From an uncultured Bacilli bacterium (GTDB taxonomy: Bacteria; Bacillota_I; Bacilli_A; RF39; UBA660): 9,403 bases of DNA. Below the pieces are notes generated by a model. The model searched no databases, had not been told where the DNA came from, and saw nothing but the letters and a program-made list of their open reading frames with translations. Where the stretch lies: contig CALVPL010000094.1 of assembly GCA_944351315.1 (NCBI GenBank), forward strand, positions 1 through 9,403. Direction: 5' to 3'. Positions 1 through 6,336 of the stretch are shown here, in pieces (within the stretch, counting starts at the first letter, position 1; every line of letters begins with the position of its first letter). Both the position numbers and the translations under genes were made by a program.

Positions 1-688
1 TTCCTTTAAACAAAAAATTTCGATTTCCCTTTAGTCTAATGATAAAGTCGATTTCCTTTTTATCTAAATATCGAAATATTTTTTTATCATCATATCCTCG
101 ATCAAATACACCTAAAAATCTTCCACCTACAAATTCATGCACTTCATCTATCGCTTCAAATGTATATGTATTCATGCTTTTAAATCCTTTGCTTTTTGTA
201 GATACAATCTTACTATATACAGGTATAGGTTGTTTTTTGTTTTTGCTTACTAGCATCGCATTTACTACAGGATATCCTGGTTTGATTTCTTTTTTTGGGG
301 AACTTCCATCAATAACTTCATCTAAATCTTCAAACCCTTTTCCATATATTTTTGTTATATCTGTATTATCGAATATTGCTATTGGATAATCATCAAGCAT
401 TGAGGATACAAATTTTTTATATTGTTGCTTTATATTTCCTTTATAATCTAAATCACCATCTAAATGACGGCATAATCTTTCTACTGTATTTTCCAACTTT
501 GTACCATGATCTGTTTCTTTTAATTTTCTACTTATACTAGTAATTTTTATATCTTTTGAAGCAGCAATTCCATAAATCATATCTAATACAAATCCTCGAG
601 TTGGTTTTGAACAATTTTTTGTTAAATTTTCTGCAAACTTTACACTTTCTCTTTTCATTTCATAGCAATCTGCTGTATAATTAATCAT
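1..688 (-). CDS. IS4-type DDE transposase, 3' end outside the window
   Basis: The frame is open from an ATG at 686-688 to the window edge, 229 codons with no stop; the C-terminal part lies outside the window. The start is backed by GGAGG at 697-701, 8 bases upstream. The protein carries marks of the DDE_Tnp_1/IS4-type RNase H-like transposases: a buried strand ending in Asp, IAIFDNTD (residues 104-110, likely first catalytic Asp 107), and VFDRGYD (195-200 and on, second Asp about 196), followed by IIRLKGNRNF (216-225). The third acidic residue (YREK region) would lie beyond the edge. IS4-family proteins usually run about 350-500 residues, so roughly half is seen. No stop or frameshift is visible, so this part is intact. 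It would cut and paste its own element. The exact IS group and the terminal repeats were not identified. Confidence 0.85.
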   Translation of the reverse strand, partial: MINYTADCYEMKRESVKFAENLTKNCSKPTRGFVLDMIYGIAASKDIKITSISRKLKETDHGTKLENTVERLCRHLDGDLDYKGNIKQQYKKFVSSMLDDYPIAIFDNTDITKIYGKGFEDLDEVIDGSSPKKEIKPGYPVVNAMLVSKNKKQPIPVYSKIVSTKSKGFKSMNTYTFEAIDEVHEFVGGRFLGVFDRGYDDKKIFRYLDKKEIDFIIRLKGNRNFLFKG

Positions 689-757
689 GTGAAACACCTC
701 CATATTTTTTGTTTAGCGTTTGCTAATTTAATTATACTAAACAAAGCGGTGTTTCGC
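689..757 (-). promoter_or_regulatory. transposase leader: -10 box inside a nested inverted repeat
   Basis: A perfect TATAAT lies at 731-736 on the minus strand; no convincing -35 was found. It sits in the loop of a nested inverted repeat: GAAACACC 691-698 pairs with GGTGTTTC 748-755, and TTTGTTTAG 708-716 pairs with CTAAACAAA 737-745. The ribosome binding site of the transposase (697-701) overlaps the inner edge of the outer arm. A transcript starting just after the -10 box (about 724) would hold only one arm of each pair, whereas a transcript entering from outside would hold both and could fold over the ribosome binding site. Confidence 0.6.
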
Positions 758-769
758 ATTTATTTTGAT

Positions 770-807
770 AAAAAATACAGAAAATCTTATGACTTTCTGT
801 ATTTTTT
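770..807. terminator. bidirectional rho-independent terminator
   Basis: A perfect 14-bp stem (770-783 with 794-807, core ATACAGAAA/TTTCTGTAT) encloses a 10-base loop. T runs follow on both strands (802-809 on plus, complement of 770-775 on minus). It lies upstream of the transposase promoter and could stop transcription entering the element from the right. Confidence 0.75.
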
Positions 808-856
808 TTAACTTATCCACTTTTTGTTTTGACTATGCATCAAATTTTACGAAAAC

Positions 857-870
857 TCAAAGATCTTTGA
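857..870. repeat. 14-bp perfect palindrome TCAAAGATCTTTGA
   Basis: Perfect dyad in the non-coding stretch between the transposase leader and the terminator of the Pro/Tyr-rich gene. It could be an operator-like site or part of the transposon end. No T run follows it, so it is not a terminator. Function unknown. Confidence 0.4.
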
Positions 871-910
871 CTCTTTAAATTTACCTTTTTTTACTTTAAA
901 TTCAAGTATG

Positions 911-936
911 AAAAAAGCCAACCTTTTATGGTAGCT
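911..936 (-). terminator. terminator of the Pro/Tyr-rich gene
   Basis: On the minus strand AAGC.ACC and GGT..GCTT pair around an ATAAAA loop with a small internal bulge, followed directly by a T run (complement of 911-915). It begins right after the stop codon at 937-939. Confidence 0.65.
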
Positions 937-1155
937 TTAATAAGGATAATAGTAGCTATAAGAATAACTGCCATATGGTCCGTATGGTGGACGTGGTGGT
1001 GGCGGTGGTCCTGGTGGATATGGCTGTGGAGCAACATTAAATATTGGACGTGGTCTTGTGATTCCCACAGCTGCTCCTCCAACTAATGCTCCAGTTAAAA
1101 ACGGAAATATAAAGCGATCTCCATTTGGATAAGGTCTTCTCATATATGGATTCAT
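937..1155 (-). CDS. small Pro/Tyr-rich protein with glycine-zipper segment
   Basis: 72 residues. The ATG at 1153-1155 follows GAGGAGAG with normal spacing, which supports this start over the other frame that overlaps it. Residues 1-15 are basic and polar. Residues 16-31 form a short hydrophobic Gly/Ala segment, FIFPFLTGALVGGAAVG, that could insert in or lie on a membrane. Residues 41-72 are Pro/Tyr/Gly-rich, with a run of six prolines and a SYSYSYYYPY end. The family was not recognised. Low-complexity Pro/Tyr/Gly tails occur in spore coat, surface and self-assembling proteins, but nothing here proves such a role. The FLTGALVG string is also found at residues 9-16 of the upstream YtxH protein. 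It lies 75 bases beyond the ytxH stop, past a strong terminator, and has its own terminator, so it is probably expressed separately; no clear promoter was found. Confidence 0.7.
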   Translation of the reverse strand: MNPYMRRPYPNGDRFIFPFLTGALVGGAAVGITRPRPIFNVAPQPYPPGPPPPPRPPYGPYGSYSYSYYYPY

Positions 1156-1215
1156 AGTACTCTCCTCTCAATCATATGTTATGCAGACCTTTTTTTGGCG
1201 AATGGTCATATGCCC

Positions 1216-1245
1216 AAAAAAGAAGGAGTTTATTTTCCTTCTTTT
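1216..1245 (-). terminator. strong terminator ending the lipoprotein-ytxH operon
   Basis: On the minus strand a 10-bp perfect stem, AAAAGAAGGA (1236-1245) with TCCTTCTTTT (1218-1227), encloses an 8-base loop, and a T run continues to 1216. The ytxH stop codon (1230-1232) lies within the hairpin. Confidence 0.8.
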
Positions 1246-1709
1246 CCTGTAGTCTTTTTTTTCTTTTTCTTTTTTTTCTTTGAAGTTTGTTTTTTTACTT
1301 CTTTTTGTTCTTCATTTTCATCTAAGTCTTTTAAAACCTCTGTAATTAAATTTGAAGTTTTGTCTTTTACTTTTTGAGCGGCTTTGGAAACTACTTTTGC
1401 TCCTTGTTCTTCGGATTCTTGAATTAATTCATCACATTTTTGTTCTACAATTTCTTTTTTTGTACAAAGTATTTCTTTTGCTTCTTCTCCATCAATTTCA
1501 TTTAATTCATTTTTTAAATTTTCTACTTTTTCAATTAAAATTGCTTTTGTTTGCTCTATATCGATATTTTTTATTGTATCAACCAATTCTTTAAAAGACT
1601 TTTTTAATTCATTTCTTGTCTCGCTACCTTCTTTAGGTGCTAAAAGGATGCCTAAGCCGGCACCCACTAATGCTCCTGTTAAAAAATGGCGAGCTTTACT
1701 TTGTGCCAT
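1230..1709 (-). CDS. ytxH: YtxH-family membrane-anchored protein
   Basis: 159 residues, close to the length of B. subtilis YtxH. The N-terminal part matches the YtxH/GvpP-type signature: a single glycine-zipper membrane helix (residues 9-24) running into APKEGSETR (25-32). The rest (about 33-135) is charged and helical, likely coiled coil, with two cysteines (Cys82, Cys92). The tail is very basic, with nine consecutive lysines at 144-152. In B. subtilis YtxH is a SigB-dependent general stress protein of unclear mechanism. Start: AAGGAG lies 8 bases before the ATG, and the gene overlaps the end of the DUF948 gene by 14 bases, which suggests translational coupling. YtxG-YtxH pairing is conserved in Bacilli. 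The poly-Lys tail could bind acidic lipids or nucleic acid; that part is inference. Confidence 0.88.
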   Translation of the reverse strand: MAQSKARHFLTGALVGAGLGILLAPKEGSETRNELKKSFKELVDTIKNIDIEQTKAILIEKVENLKNELNEIDGEEAKEILCTKKEIVEQKCDELIQESEEQGAKVVSKAAQKVKDKTSNLITEVLKDLDENEEQKEVKKQTSKKKKKKKKKTTGKEGK

Positions 1710-2013
1710 TTTTATTCTCCTTATTTTCTTCTTTTTTAGCTGGTTTATTCTTTTTAGTAATAAATAAATTTGCTACAAGTGAAGTAAGTCCTTCAATTAC
1801 TTTATCGGTAATTAGAACGACACGATCTGTTGTTGTATCAATAATATGAAATAAACCATCTAATGCTCTTACTTTGTCATTAACGTTATCGACAACTTTT
1901 TCTACTTTGTCTAATGTAATTAAACATTTAATTGCCAAAACAATACCAATTAATAATACGATAATTAATAGTACATAGATAATTATTGGTAAAAATTCTA
2001 ATAAAAAGCTCAT
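1696..2013 (-). CDS. DUF948/YtxG-like single-pass membrane protein
   Basis: 105 residues. A long hydrophobic segment (about 5-31) is followed by a helical, heptad-like stretch, LITLDKVEKVVDNVNDKV (31-48), and further helix to about 85, then a Lys/Glu/Asn-rich tail. This is the layout of DUF948 (YtxG) proteins: N-terminal anchor and Tar-like cytoplasmic coiled coil. It is shorter than B. subtilis YtxG (about 140 residues). The assignment rests on layout and on its place directly before ytxH, as in the B. subtilis ytxG-ytxH pair. GAGGAGG precedes the ATG and lies inside the end of the upstream gene; the gap is only 2 bases. Function unknown; an envelope stress or scaffolding role is a guess from the family. 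Confidence 0.72.
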   Translation of the reverse strand: MSFLLEFLPIIIYVLLIIVLLIGIVLAIKCLITLDKVEKVVDNVNDKVRALDGLFHIIDTTTDRVVLITDKVIEGLTSLVANLFITKKNKPAKKEENKENKNGTK

Positions 2014-2015
2014 TT

Positions 2016-2858
2016 TTATTCCTCCTCTTTGTCTTCATACATTGAATCAATTAAATCAAATAAATCGTTTTCTAATGTATCTTCTTCTATTTTTTGGATT
2101 GGACTTTTTTCCTTTTTTTGATCAAGAATATCTAACTCTTCTTTTTCACTTCTTGATGGAACTGTTATTTTTTCTTTTTTCTCTGGAACTTCGATGGTTT
2201 CTGATGCAGATGCGGCTAAAAGTTCATCCATTTTTCTATCACTGTCAAAACGAACACGAGTTTCTTTCTTTTCGTTTAAGCTTCTTTCAATATCATCTTC
2301 TAATGTTCCAAATGCTTTTTTTCGAACATCATCTAATTCAATGGTTTTCTTTTCTTCTTTCTTTACAACAATATCTTCTTTTTTATAATTTTTATCTAAG
2401 ACACCATATACAGGTGAAATAACCGGAGATGGCTTAAACTTTCTTGAAGATAAATCGCTTTCTTTTTTGGAATCATATACTCGTCCTCGAATTTCTGGAG
2501 TTCTGCTTTTTGGTTCTTCTCTTTTAATTCGCGGCTTTTCATAGTCGAAAAGATTAATGCTCATATTCTTTTTTGGCTCTTCACGTGGTTTTTCTTCTTT
2601 GGTAATGCTTTTCATGTTTTCAAATTCTTGATCATCAAAAACAGGAAAATCAAATGTTTTTTCAGCTTTAAATAAATCTTGATCTTTCATGATTGGAATA
2701 TCATCTGGTATGTTTTCTTCAACCATCGTTTTTTTTCTTTCTAATGGTTTTCTTTCTACTTCTTGTTTTACCGGTTTTTTTACTTCTGGTTCTTTTACCG
2801 GAATTTCTATTTCTTCTTCTTCAAACAAAACGTTTTTCAATTTATTAAATAATCCCAT
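2016..2858 (-). CDS. disordered charged protein with SepF-like N-terminal amphipathic helix
   Basis: 280 residues, mostly Lys/Glu-rich and predicted by eye to be disordered, with no cysteine. Residues 1-16, MGLFNKLKNVLFEEEE, look like the membrane-targeting amphipathic helix plus acidic stretch that opens SepF cell-division proteins, but no SepF globular domain follows. Short islands of denser, order-prone sequence stand out: INLFDYEKPR (101-110), FKPSPVISPVYGVLDKNY (141-158), VRKKAFGTLEDDIE (178-191), MDELLAAS (210-217) and, at the C-terminus, TLENDLFDLIDSMYED (261-276). These look like short binding motifs on a flexible tether. The family is not one I can name. The start has AGAGGG upstream, inside the 18-base gap after the lipoprotein gene. 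A peripheral membrane adaptor, perhaps tied to division or envelope, is inference from the helix and operon. Confidence 0.75.
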   Translation of the reverse strand: MGLFNKLKNVLFEEEEIEIPVKEPEVKKPVKQEVERKPLERKKTMVEENIPDDIPIMKDQDLFKAEKTFDFPVFDDQEFENMKSITKEEKPREEPKKNMSINLFDYEKPRIKREEPKSRTPEIRGRVYDSKKESDLSSRKFKPSPVISPVYGVLDKNYKKEDIVVKKEEKKTIELDDVRKKAFGTLEDDIERSLNEKKETRVRFDSDRKMDELLAASASETIEVPEKKEKITVPSRSEKEELDILDQKKEKSPIQKIEEDTLENDLFDLIDSMYEDKEEE

Positions 2859-2876
2859 AGTTATACCCTCTTTTCT

Positions 2877-3527
2877 CTACCGCCGAATGAAATCTGGGTC
2901 AACGATTTCTTCTTTTTCTTCATATTGACCATATTCTTCAACAATTTCCAAATAGCCACTTTCTGTTTGGGCTGTTTCAAAAATGTTGTGCTGGACTTCA
3001 TTGCTTTTTAAAATGTCTTCCCCCATGAGACTTGTTAAAACGGTGTCTTGATAATTTATAGAAGAAAGAATTGACATCGCATAAGCAACAGATTTTTTGG
3101 CCTCTTCTTTTTCTACTATCACTTCTATTTTAGCATAATTATACATGATTTCAATAAAATATTTGTCGTTTGAAGTATTTTTTATTTCTAAATACCCAAA
3201 TAAATCTCCATTTTCTATTTTTTGACTATATACTACATTTTCTTTTGGAACATATTCTTCTTTTATTTTATTAAAATAACTAATATAGTCCACATAAAGA
3301 TAGTAAATACTTTTTTTATCTGATAAAATTTCGTTGCTTCCTTCTTGTCTTAACAAACGAAGTCCTTTAGGCAAATAGTATTTGTATCCTGCTCTAGCAA
3401 TATTGGTGATGTGGACATTTGATGAAACAGAAGTGGATATTAAATCTTCATAGGAAGTATTTTGAATGGTTGCACATCCAGAAGTAAATAAAAGCAAAAA
3501 ACACAAAAGCATCATTTTCTTTTTCAT
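2877..3527 (-). CDS. lipoprotein of unknown function
   Basis: 216 residues from the ATG at 3525-3527. A basic start (MKKK), a hydrophobic core and a lipobox FTSGC (Cys18) form a type II signal peptide, so the mature protein should be lipid-anchored on the outer membrane face. The mature part is mixed alpha/beta without recognised domains; aromatic-rich strands (SIYYLYVDYISYF, YLEIKNTSNDKYFIEIMYNY) suggest a compact fold of about 130 residues, followed by a Glu-rich tail. A TTG codon at 3546-3548 in the same frame would add 7 residues. It is rejected because GAGGAG sits 6 bases before the ATG and the promoter -10 box (3552-3557) puts the transcript start almost on the TTG. First gene of the four-gene unit ending in ytxH. 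Confidence 0.82.
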   Translation of the reverse strand: MKKKMMLLCFLLLFTSGCATIQNTSYEDLISTSVSSNVHITNIARAGYKYYLPKGLRLLRQEGSNEILSDKKSIYYLYVDYISYFNKIKEEYVPKENVVYSQKIENGDLFGYLEIKNTSNDKYFIEIMYNYAKIEVIVEKEEAKKSVAYAMSILSSINYQDTVLTSLMGEDILKSNEVQHNIFETAQTESGYLEIVEEYGQYEEKEEIVDPDFIRR

Positions 3528-3551
3528 AAAAGACTCCTCATTACTCAATAT

Positions 3552-3580
3552 AGTATAGCAAAAAAAACGGGAAATGTAAA
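3552..3580 (-). promoter_or_regulatory. sigma-A-type promoter of the lipoprotein-ytxH operon
   Basis: On the minus strand TTTACA (3575-3580) and TATACT (3552-3557) are separated by 17 bases, each one base off consensus. The -35 box starts immediately after the trmB stop. No terminator is visible after trmB, so read-through from trmB is also possible. Confidence 0.72.
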
Positions 3581-4219
3581 TCAGCTATCTTTATCCTTTA
3601 TAGCCTCCACATAGTTTATTTTGAATCCCAATTGTGAGAATTTTTCTTCATATTCCGTTAAAACATTCGGTATTTTTTCGTTTTTTAAATCTAAACTTAC
3701 TTTATTTAAAATATAGCCACTTTTGCTTAATTGTTCTAGGCTATAAGCAAATAAACCAATGTTGTCTGTTTTTTGGACAATTCTTTTTTCATCTTTAAAA
3801 ATATTTTCATAAAGACTCAAATGCTCTTTGGAAGTCAGTCTTCTTTTTTCATGTCTTTTTTTAGGCCAAGGATCGGAAAAATTCAAATAAATTGTGCTTA
3901 TCTCTTGTTTAAAAAAGTCTTGAATTTCCTTAGCATCTTCACAAATAAAATAAAGATTGGATAACTTTTCTGATTGAACTTTTTCAATGGCTCTTAAAAG
4001 GACACTTGAAAATTTTTCCATGCCAATAAAATTTATTTTGGGATAGAGTTTGGCCATTGTTATGAGAAAATTTCCTTTTCCTGTTCCAATTTCTAAATGA
4101 ATTGGATTTTGATTTTGAAATAAAGTATTCCATTTTCCTTTATATTCTTTAGGATCCTTTATAAAATATGGGCTTTGTTCTAATCTTTCTTCTGAATTTT
4201 TGACATTTCTTAATCGCAT
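3581..4219 (-). CDS. trmB: tRNA (guanine(46)-N7)-methyltransferase
   Basis: Uses S-adenosylmethionine to make m7G at position 46 in the variable loop of tRNAs; cytoplasmic. From the ATG at 4217-4219 it is 212 residues, matching the B. subtilis enzyme (about 213). Residues 1-8, MRLRNVKN, are the usual family start. SAM motif I is LEIGTGKG (42-49), the acidic end of the next strand is GME (66-68), and the family signature NFSDPWPKKRH (113-123) holds the catalytic Asp and the tRNA-binding Arg/His. An in-frame ATG at 4244-4246 would add 9 residues without family support or a clear ribosome binding site; the chosen start itself has only a weak one (AGAAGTG). It is divergently transcribed from the Asn/Met-rich gene. 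Confidence 0.95.
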   Translation of the reverse strand: MRLRNVKNSEERLEQSPYFIKDPKEYKGKWNTLFQNQNPIHLEIGTGKGNFLITMAKLYPKINFIGMEKFSSVLLRAIEKVQSEKLSNLYFICEDAKEIQDFFKQEISTIYLNFSDPWPKKRHEKRRLTSKEHLSLYENIFKDEKRIVQKTDNIGLFAYSLEQLSKSGYILNKVSLDLKNEKIPNVLTEYEEKFSQLGFKINYVEAIKDKDS

Positions 4220-4245
4220 ATTATCACTTCTTTCTGTTTTTTTCA

Positions 4246-4265
4246 TATACTGTTTTTAGAGGAGG
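4246..4265 (+). promoter_or_regulatory. -10 box and strong RBS of the Asn/Met-rich gene
   Basis: TATACT at 4246-4251 is a good -10 box, with only a weak upstream match (TTATCA at 4221-4226, spacing 19). AGGAGG at 4260-4265 is a strong ribosome binding site 8 bases before the ATG. The -10 box lies in the trmB leader, so the two divergent transcripts start within a few tens of bases of each other. Confidence 0.45.
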
Positions 4266-4273
4266 AGCTTTAA

Positions 4274-4615
4274 ATGAAAAGAGATCGGAATTCATTTTTT
4301 GAAAGTTCAAATTTTAATATGAGTGCTATGGGACCTAATTTGAATATGGGAAATCCTAACATGGGTATGCCGAATATTAATGCAGCTAGCAGTAGTTTTT
4401 ATGCTGCTCAAAACATGCCAATGCCTTTACCAAATTATACGATGCCAAATCAAAATCCTGTATTACCTAATACTTCTTTAAGCGAATTAGAAAGTAGAAT
4501 GGCTAAGCTTGAGCGAAGTATAAATCGCTTAGAAGCTCGTTTAAATAAATTAGAAGGTACTACTTATTACTCAAAAGAAACTTATGAAACTGATGGCAAT
4601 ATGTACATGGTTTAA
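4274..4615 (+). CDS. Asn/Met/Pro-rich protein with C-terminal coiled coil
   Basis: 113 residues. After a basic start, residues 13-67 are low complexity and rich in Asn, Met and Pro, with short repeats of the type NMGNPNMGMPN (24-34) and later MPMP and PNQNP. No signal peptide and no membrane helix are seen. Residues 68-95 (SELESRMAKLERSINRLEARLN and on) have clear leucine/isoleucine heptads and should form a coiled coil, probably oligomeric. The end is Tyr/Thr-rich and finishes NMYMV. The family was not recognised. A sticky Asn/Met-rich region joined to an oligomerising helix is a common plan for self-assembling or coat-type proteins, but this is inference. It has a strong RBS and its own terminator, so it is a single-gene unit. 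Confidence 0.8.
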   Translation: MKRDRNSFFESSNFNMSAMGPNLNMGNPNMGMPNINAASSSFYAAQNMPMPLPNYTMPNQNPVLPNTSLSELESRMAKLERSINRLEARLNKLEGTTYYSKETYETDGNMYMV

Positions 4616-4650
4616 TAAATTTCTTTTTTATACTATACTATTTTTTTCGA

Positions 4651-4678
4651 AAAAAGGACAGATTTTTCTGACCTTTTT
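4651..4678. terminator. bidirectional terminator between the Asn/Met-rich gene and the flippase gene
   Basis: AAAAAGGACAGA (4651-4662) pairs with TCTGACCTTTTT (4667-4678) with one A-A mismatch and a TTTT loop. T-rich sequence follows in both directions. It serves both convergent genes and overlaps the stop codon of the flippase gene. A 14-bp palindrome TTTTTTCGAAAAAA (4642-4655) overlaps its left arm. Confidence 0.82.
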
Positions 4679-6326
4679 ATTTTATTTGTACTTTACCAAA
4701 TGTAATTTTTTTCATAATTTTATTTAAATATTCTTTACCAAAAACTGTCATTAAAGTTCCTTGTTTATAAGTAACAAATAAATAAGTGATTGCTCCTAGG
4801 ATACTTATAATCGCGACATAAAGAATACAAGAGAATTTACTTGTTATATCTAATGGAATGATTGCTTTTAAAATAAGAACTACAACGGTCATGATTAAAG
4901 TTGGAAGGATTAATTTGCCTAACATTTTAAAAGAAGATTTGTAACTTAATTTATGATCTTTTCGCATGACATACATCGCGGTTACTACAGAGAATGAATA
5001 GCCGAGGATGGAAGCTAAAATGGCTCCGATAAATGGTTCAAATCCAAGACTGTGCATTAAAAGCATTAAAGGAACATCTAACACTGCATTGGTAATGTAA
5101 CCTAATAAAGAAGTTAAATAAACACTTTTAAACTTATTTAAACTTTGTAAAGTAGAAGATGTTACCATATAAAGATTAAAAAACAAGGAAATAAAAATAT
5201 AAAACGATAAGACTAAACCGCCTAATTCAATATCTTCGTATCCATAAAAAATGCTCCAAATTGCTTTAGCTAATAAGGAAATTCCAATTACCATAGGAAT
5301 ACACGTGATTAAAATGATTTGAATGGCTTTATTTAATCTTGATTCTACTAGATTCCATTTTTTTAAAGTGAAAGCTTCAACAATATTTGGAATTAAACTT
5401 ACGGTTAGTCCCATAGCAATCGCGTTGACAACCATACTAATTTTTCCGGACCAAGTAGCTACCGATGAGGTAATAAACTCTGTCGTGTGAGCATCAAATC
5501 CTAAACTGGTCATTGTTCTAGAAATTAAAACCATATCGACAAAACTATATAAAGAAACGGCTACATCGATTACGATAAATGGAATTGCATAAGTAGCAAT
5601 TTTTTTGATAATTTCTTTATTTGAGATTGCATCTTTTTTCACATCGGTCGTTAAAGATAATTCTTTTTTGTGCCGTCGCATATTGGCTAGAATATATAAA
5701 ATCGCGGCAATTCCTCCGGCAAATGCTCCAAAAACAGCAATACCTACTGAGTTTGTTAAAGATAAATGAAACACATTTAAAGCAAGATAACTTCCGCCTA
5801 AAATGACGGCAATTCGAACAGCTTGTTCAATTACTTGACTAATACTTGAAACATTGATGATATTATGGCCTTGTAAATAGCCTTTTGAAACACTTAAAAA
5901 AGGAATTACTAAAATGGCGAAGGATACACATCGGATCACAAATGCAACATCATTAATGGTATTCCCGCCTTCTAGCTCGCCAAGGATTATCGAGGCAATA
6001 TTTTCAGCAAATACCATTAATACAATAAAAGCCGCAATGGAAACAAAACCAATAATTTTCTTTCCTAAACGATAAGCTCGTACTTTAGCATCCATCATTC
6101 CTAAGGTATTATACTCTTTAATAATCTTACTCATAGCTATTGGTAAGCCAGCTGAAGAAATATCTAAAAAAATCACATAAATATTATAAGCATATGCATA
6201 AAGAGCACTCCCTTGTACTCCAATCATCGCATAAAAAGGAATTACATAAAGCATTCCTAAAATTTTTGTAATTACAATTGCTGAGGTTGCAATAATTGTT
6301 CCTTCTAAAAAACCGCTTTTCTTCAT
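4677..6326 (-). CDS. ytgP: YtgP/MurJ-type lipid II flippase (MOP superfamily)
   Basis: 549 residues from the ATG at 6324-6326, very hydrophobic along the whole length, consistent with the 14 membrane helices of the MOP/PST exporter superfamily. The N-terminal pattern FLEGTIIATSAIVITKILGMLYVIPFY-like (residues 6 on), followed by LYAYAYNIYVIFLDISSAGLPIAMSK and the loop KGYLQGHNIINVSS, is typical of the YtgP branch rather than SpoVB. B. subtilis YtgP (about 544 residues) acts as MurJ, moving lipid II across the membrane for peptidoglycan synthesis. A GTG at 6348-6350 in frame would add 8 residues and overlap the upstream small gene by 14 bases; the ATG fits the family length and start better. 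Both candidate starts have only weak ribosome binding sites, so coupling to the Cse60-like gene is likely. Confidence 0.9.
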   Translation of the reverse strand: MKKSGFLEGTIIATSAIVITKILGMLYVIPFYAMIGVQGSALYAYAYNIYVIFLDISSAGLPIAMSKIIKEYNTLGMMDAKVRAYRLGKKIIGFVSIAAFIVLMVFAENIASIILGELEGGNTINDVAFVIRCVSFAILVIPFLSVSKGYLQGHNIINVSSISQVIEQAVRIAVILGGSYLALNVFHLSLTNSVGIAVFGAFAGGIAAILYILANMRRHKKELSLTTDVKKDAISNKEIIKKIATYAIPFIVIDVAVSLYSFVDMVLISRTMTSLGFDAHTTEFITSSVATWSGKISMVVNAIAMGLTVSLIPNIVEAFTLKKWNLVESRLNKAIQIILITCIPMVIGISLLAKAIWSIFYGYEDIELGGLVLSFYIFISLFFNLYMVTSSTLQSLNKFKSVYLTSLLGYITNAVLDVPLMLLMHSLGFEPFIGAILASILGYSFSVVTAMYVMRKDHKLSYKSSFKMLGKLILPTLIMTVVVLILKAIIPLDITSKFSCILYVAIISILGAITYLFVTYKQGTLMTVFGKEYLNKIMKKITFGKVQIK

Positions 6327-6336
6327 TCTTAACCAC

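Noticed and set aside
1..688. Transposase as a broken pseudogene
   Set aside because: The frame is open without stops over 229 codons and has both expected Asp motifs; it is cut only by the window edge.
891..1082. Minus-strand frame rich in His overlapping the Pro/Tyr-rich gene
   Set aside because: It runs past the terminator at 911-936 and lacks a good start; the other frame has a strong RBS and ends just before the terminator.
1352..2422. Plus-strand reading frames rich in Leu, Phe and Ser opposite ytxH and the charged 280-residue protein
   Set aside because: They are antisense shadows of Lys/Glu-rich genes and have no family pattern; the minus-strand genes have ribosome binding sites and family signatures.
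2016..2858. SepF itself
   Set aside because: Only the N-terminal helix resembles SepF; the globular SepF domain is absent.
4677..6326. SpoVB sporulation flippase
   Set aside because: The N-terminal pattern (YAYAYNIYVIFL, GLPIAMSK) fits the YtgP branch better, though both belong to the same superfamily.
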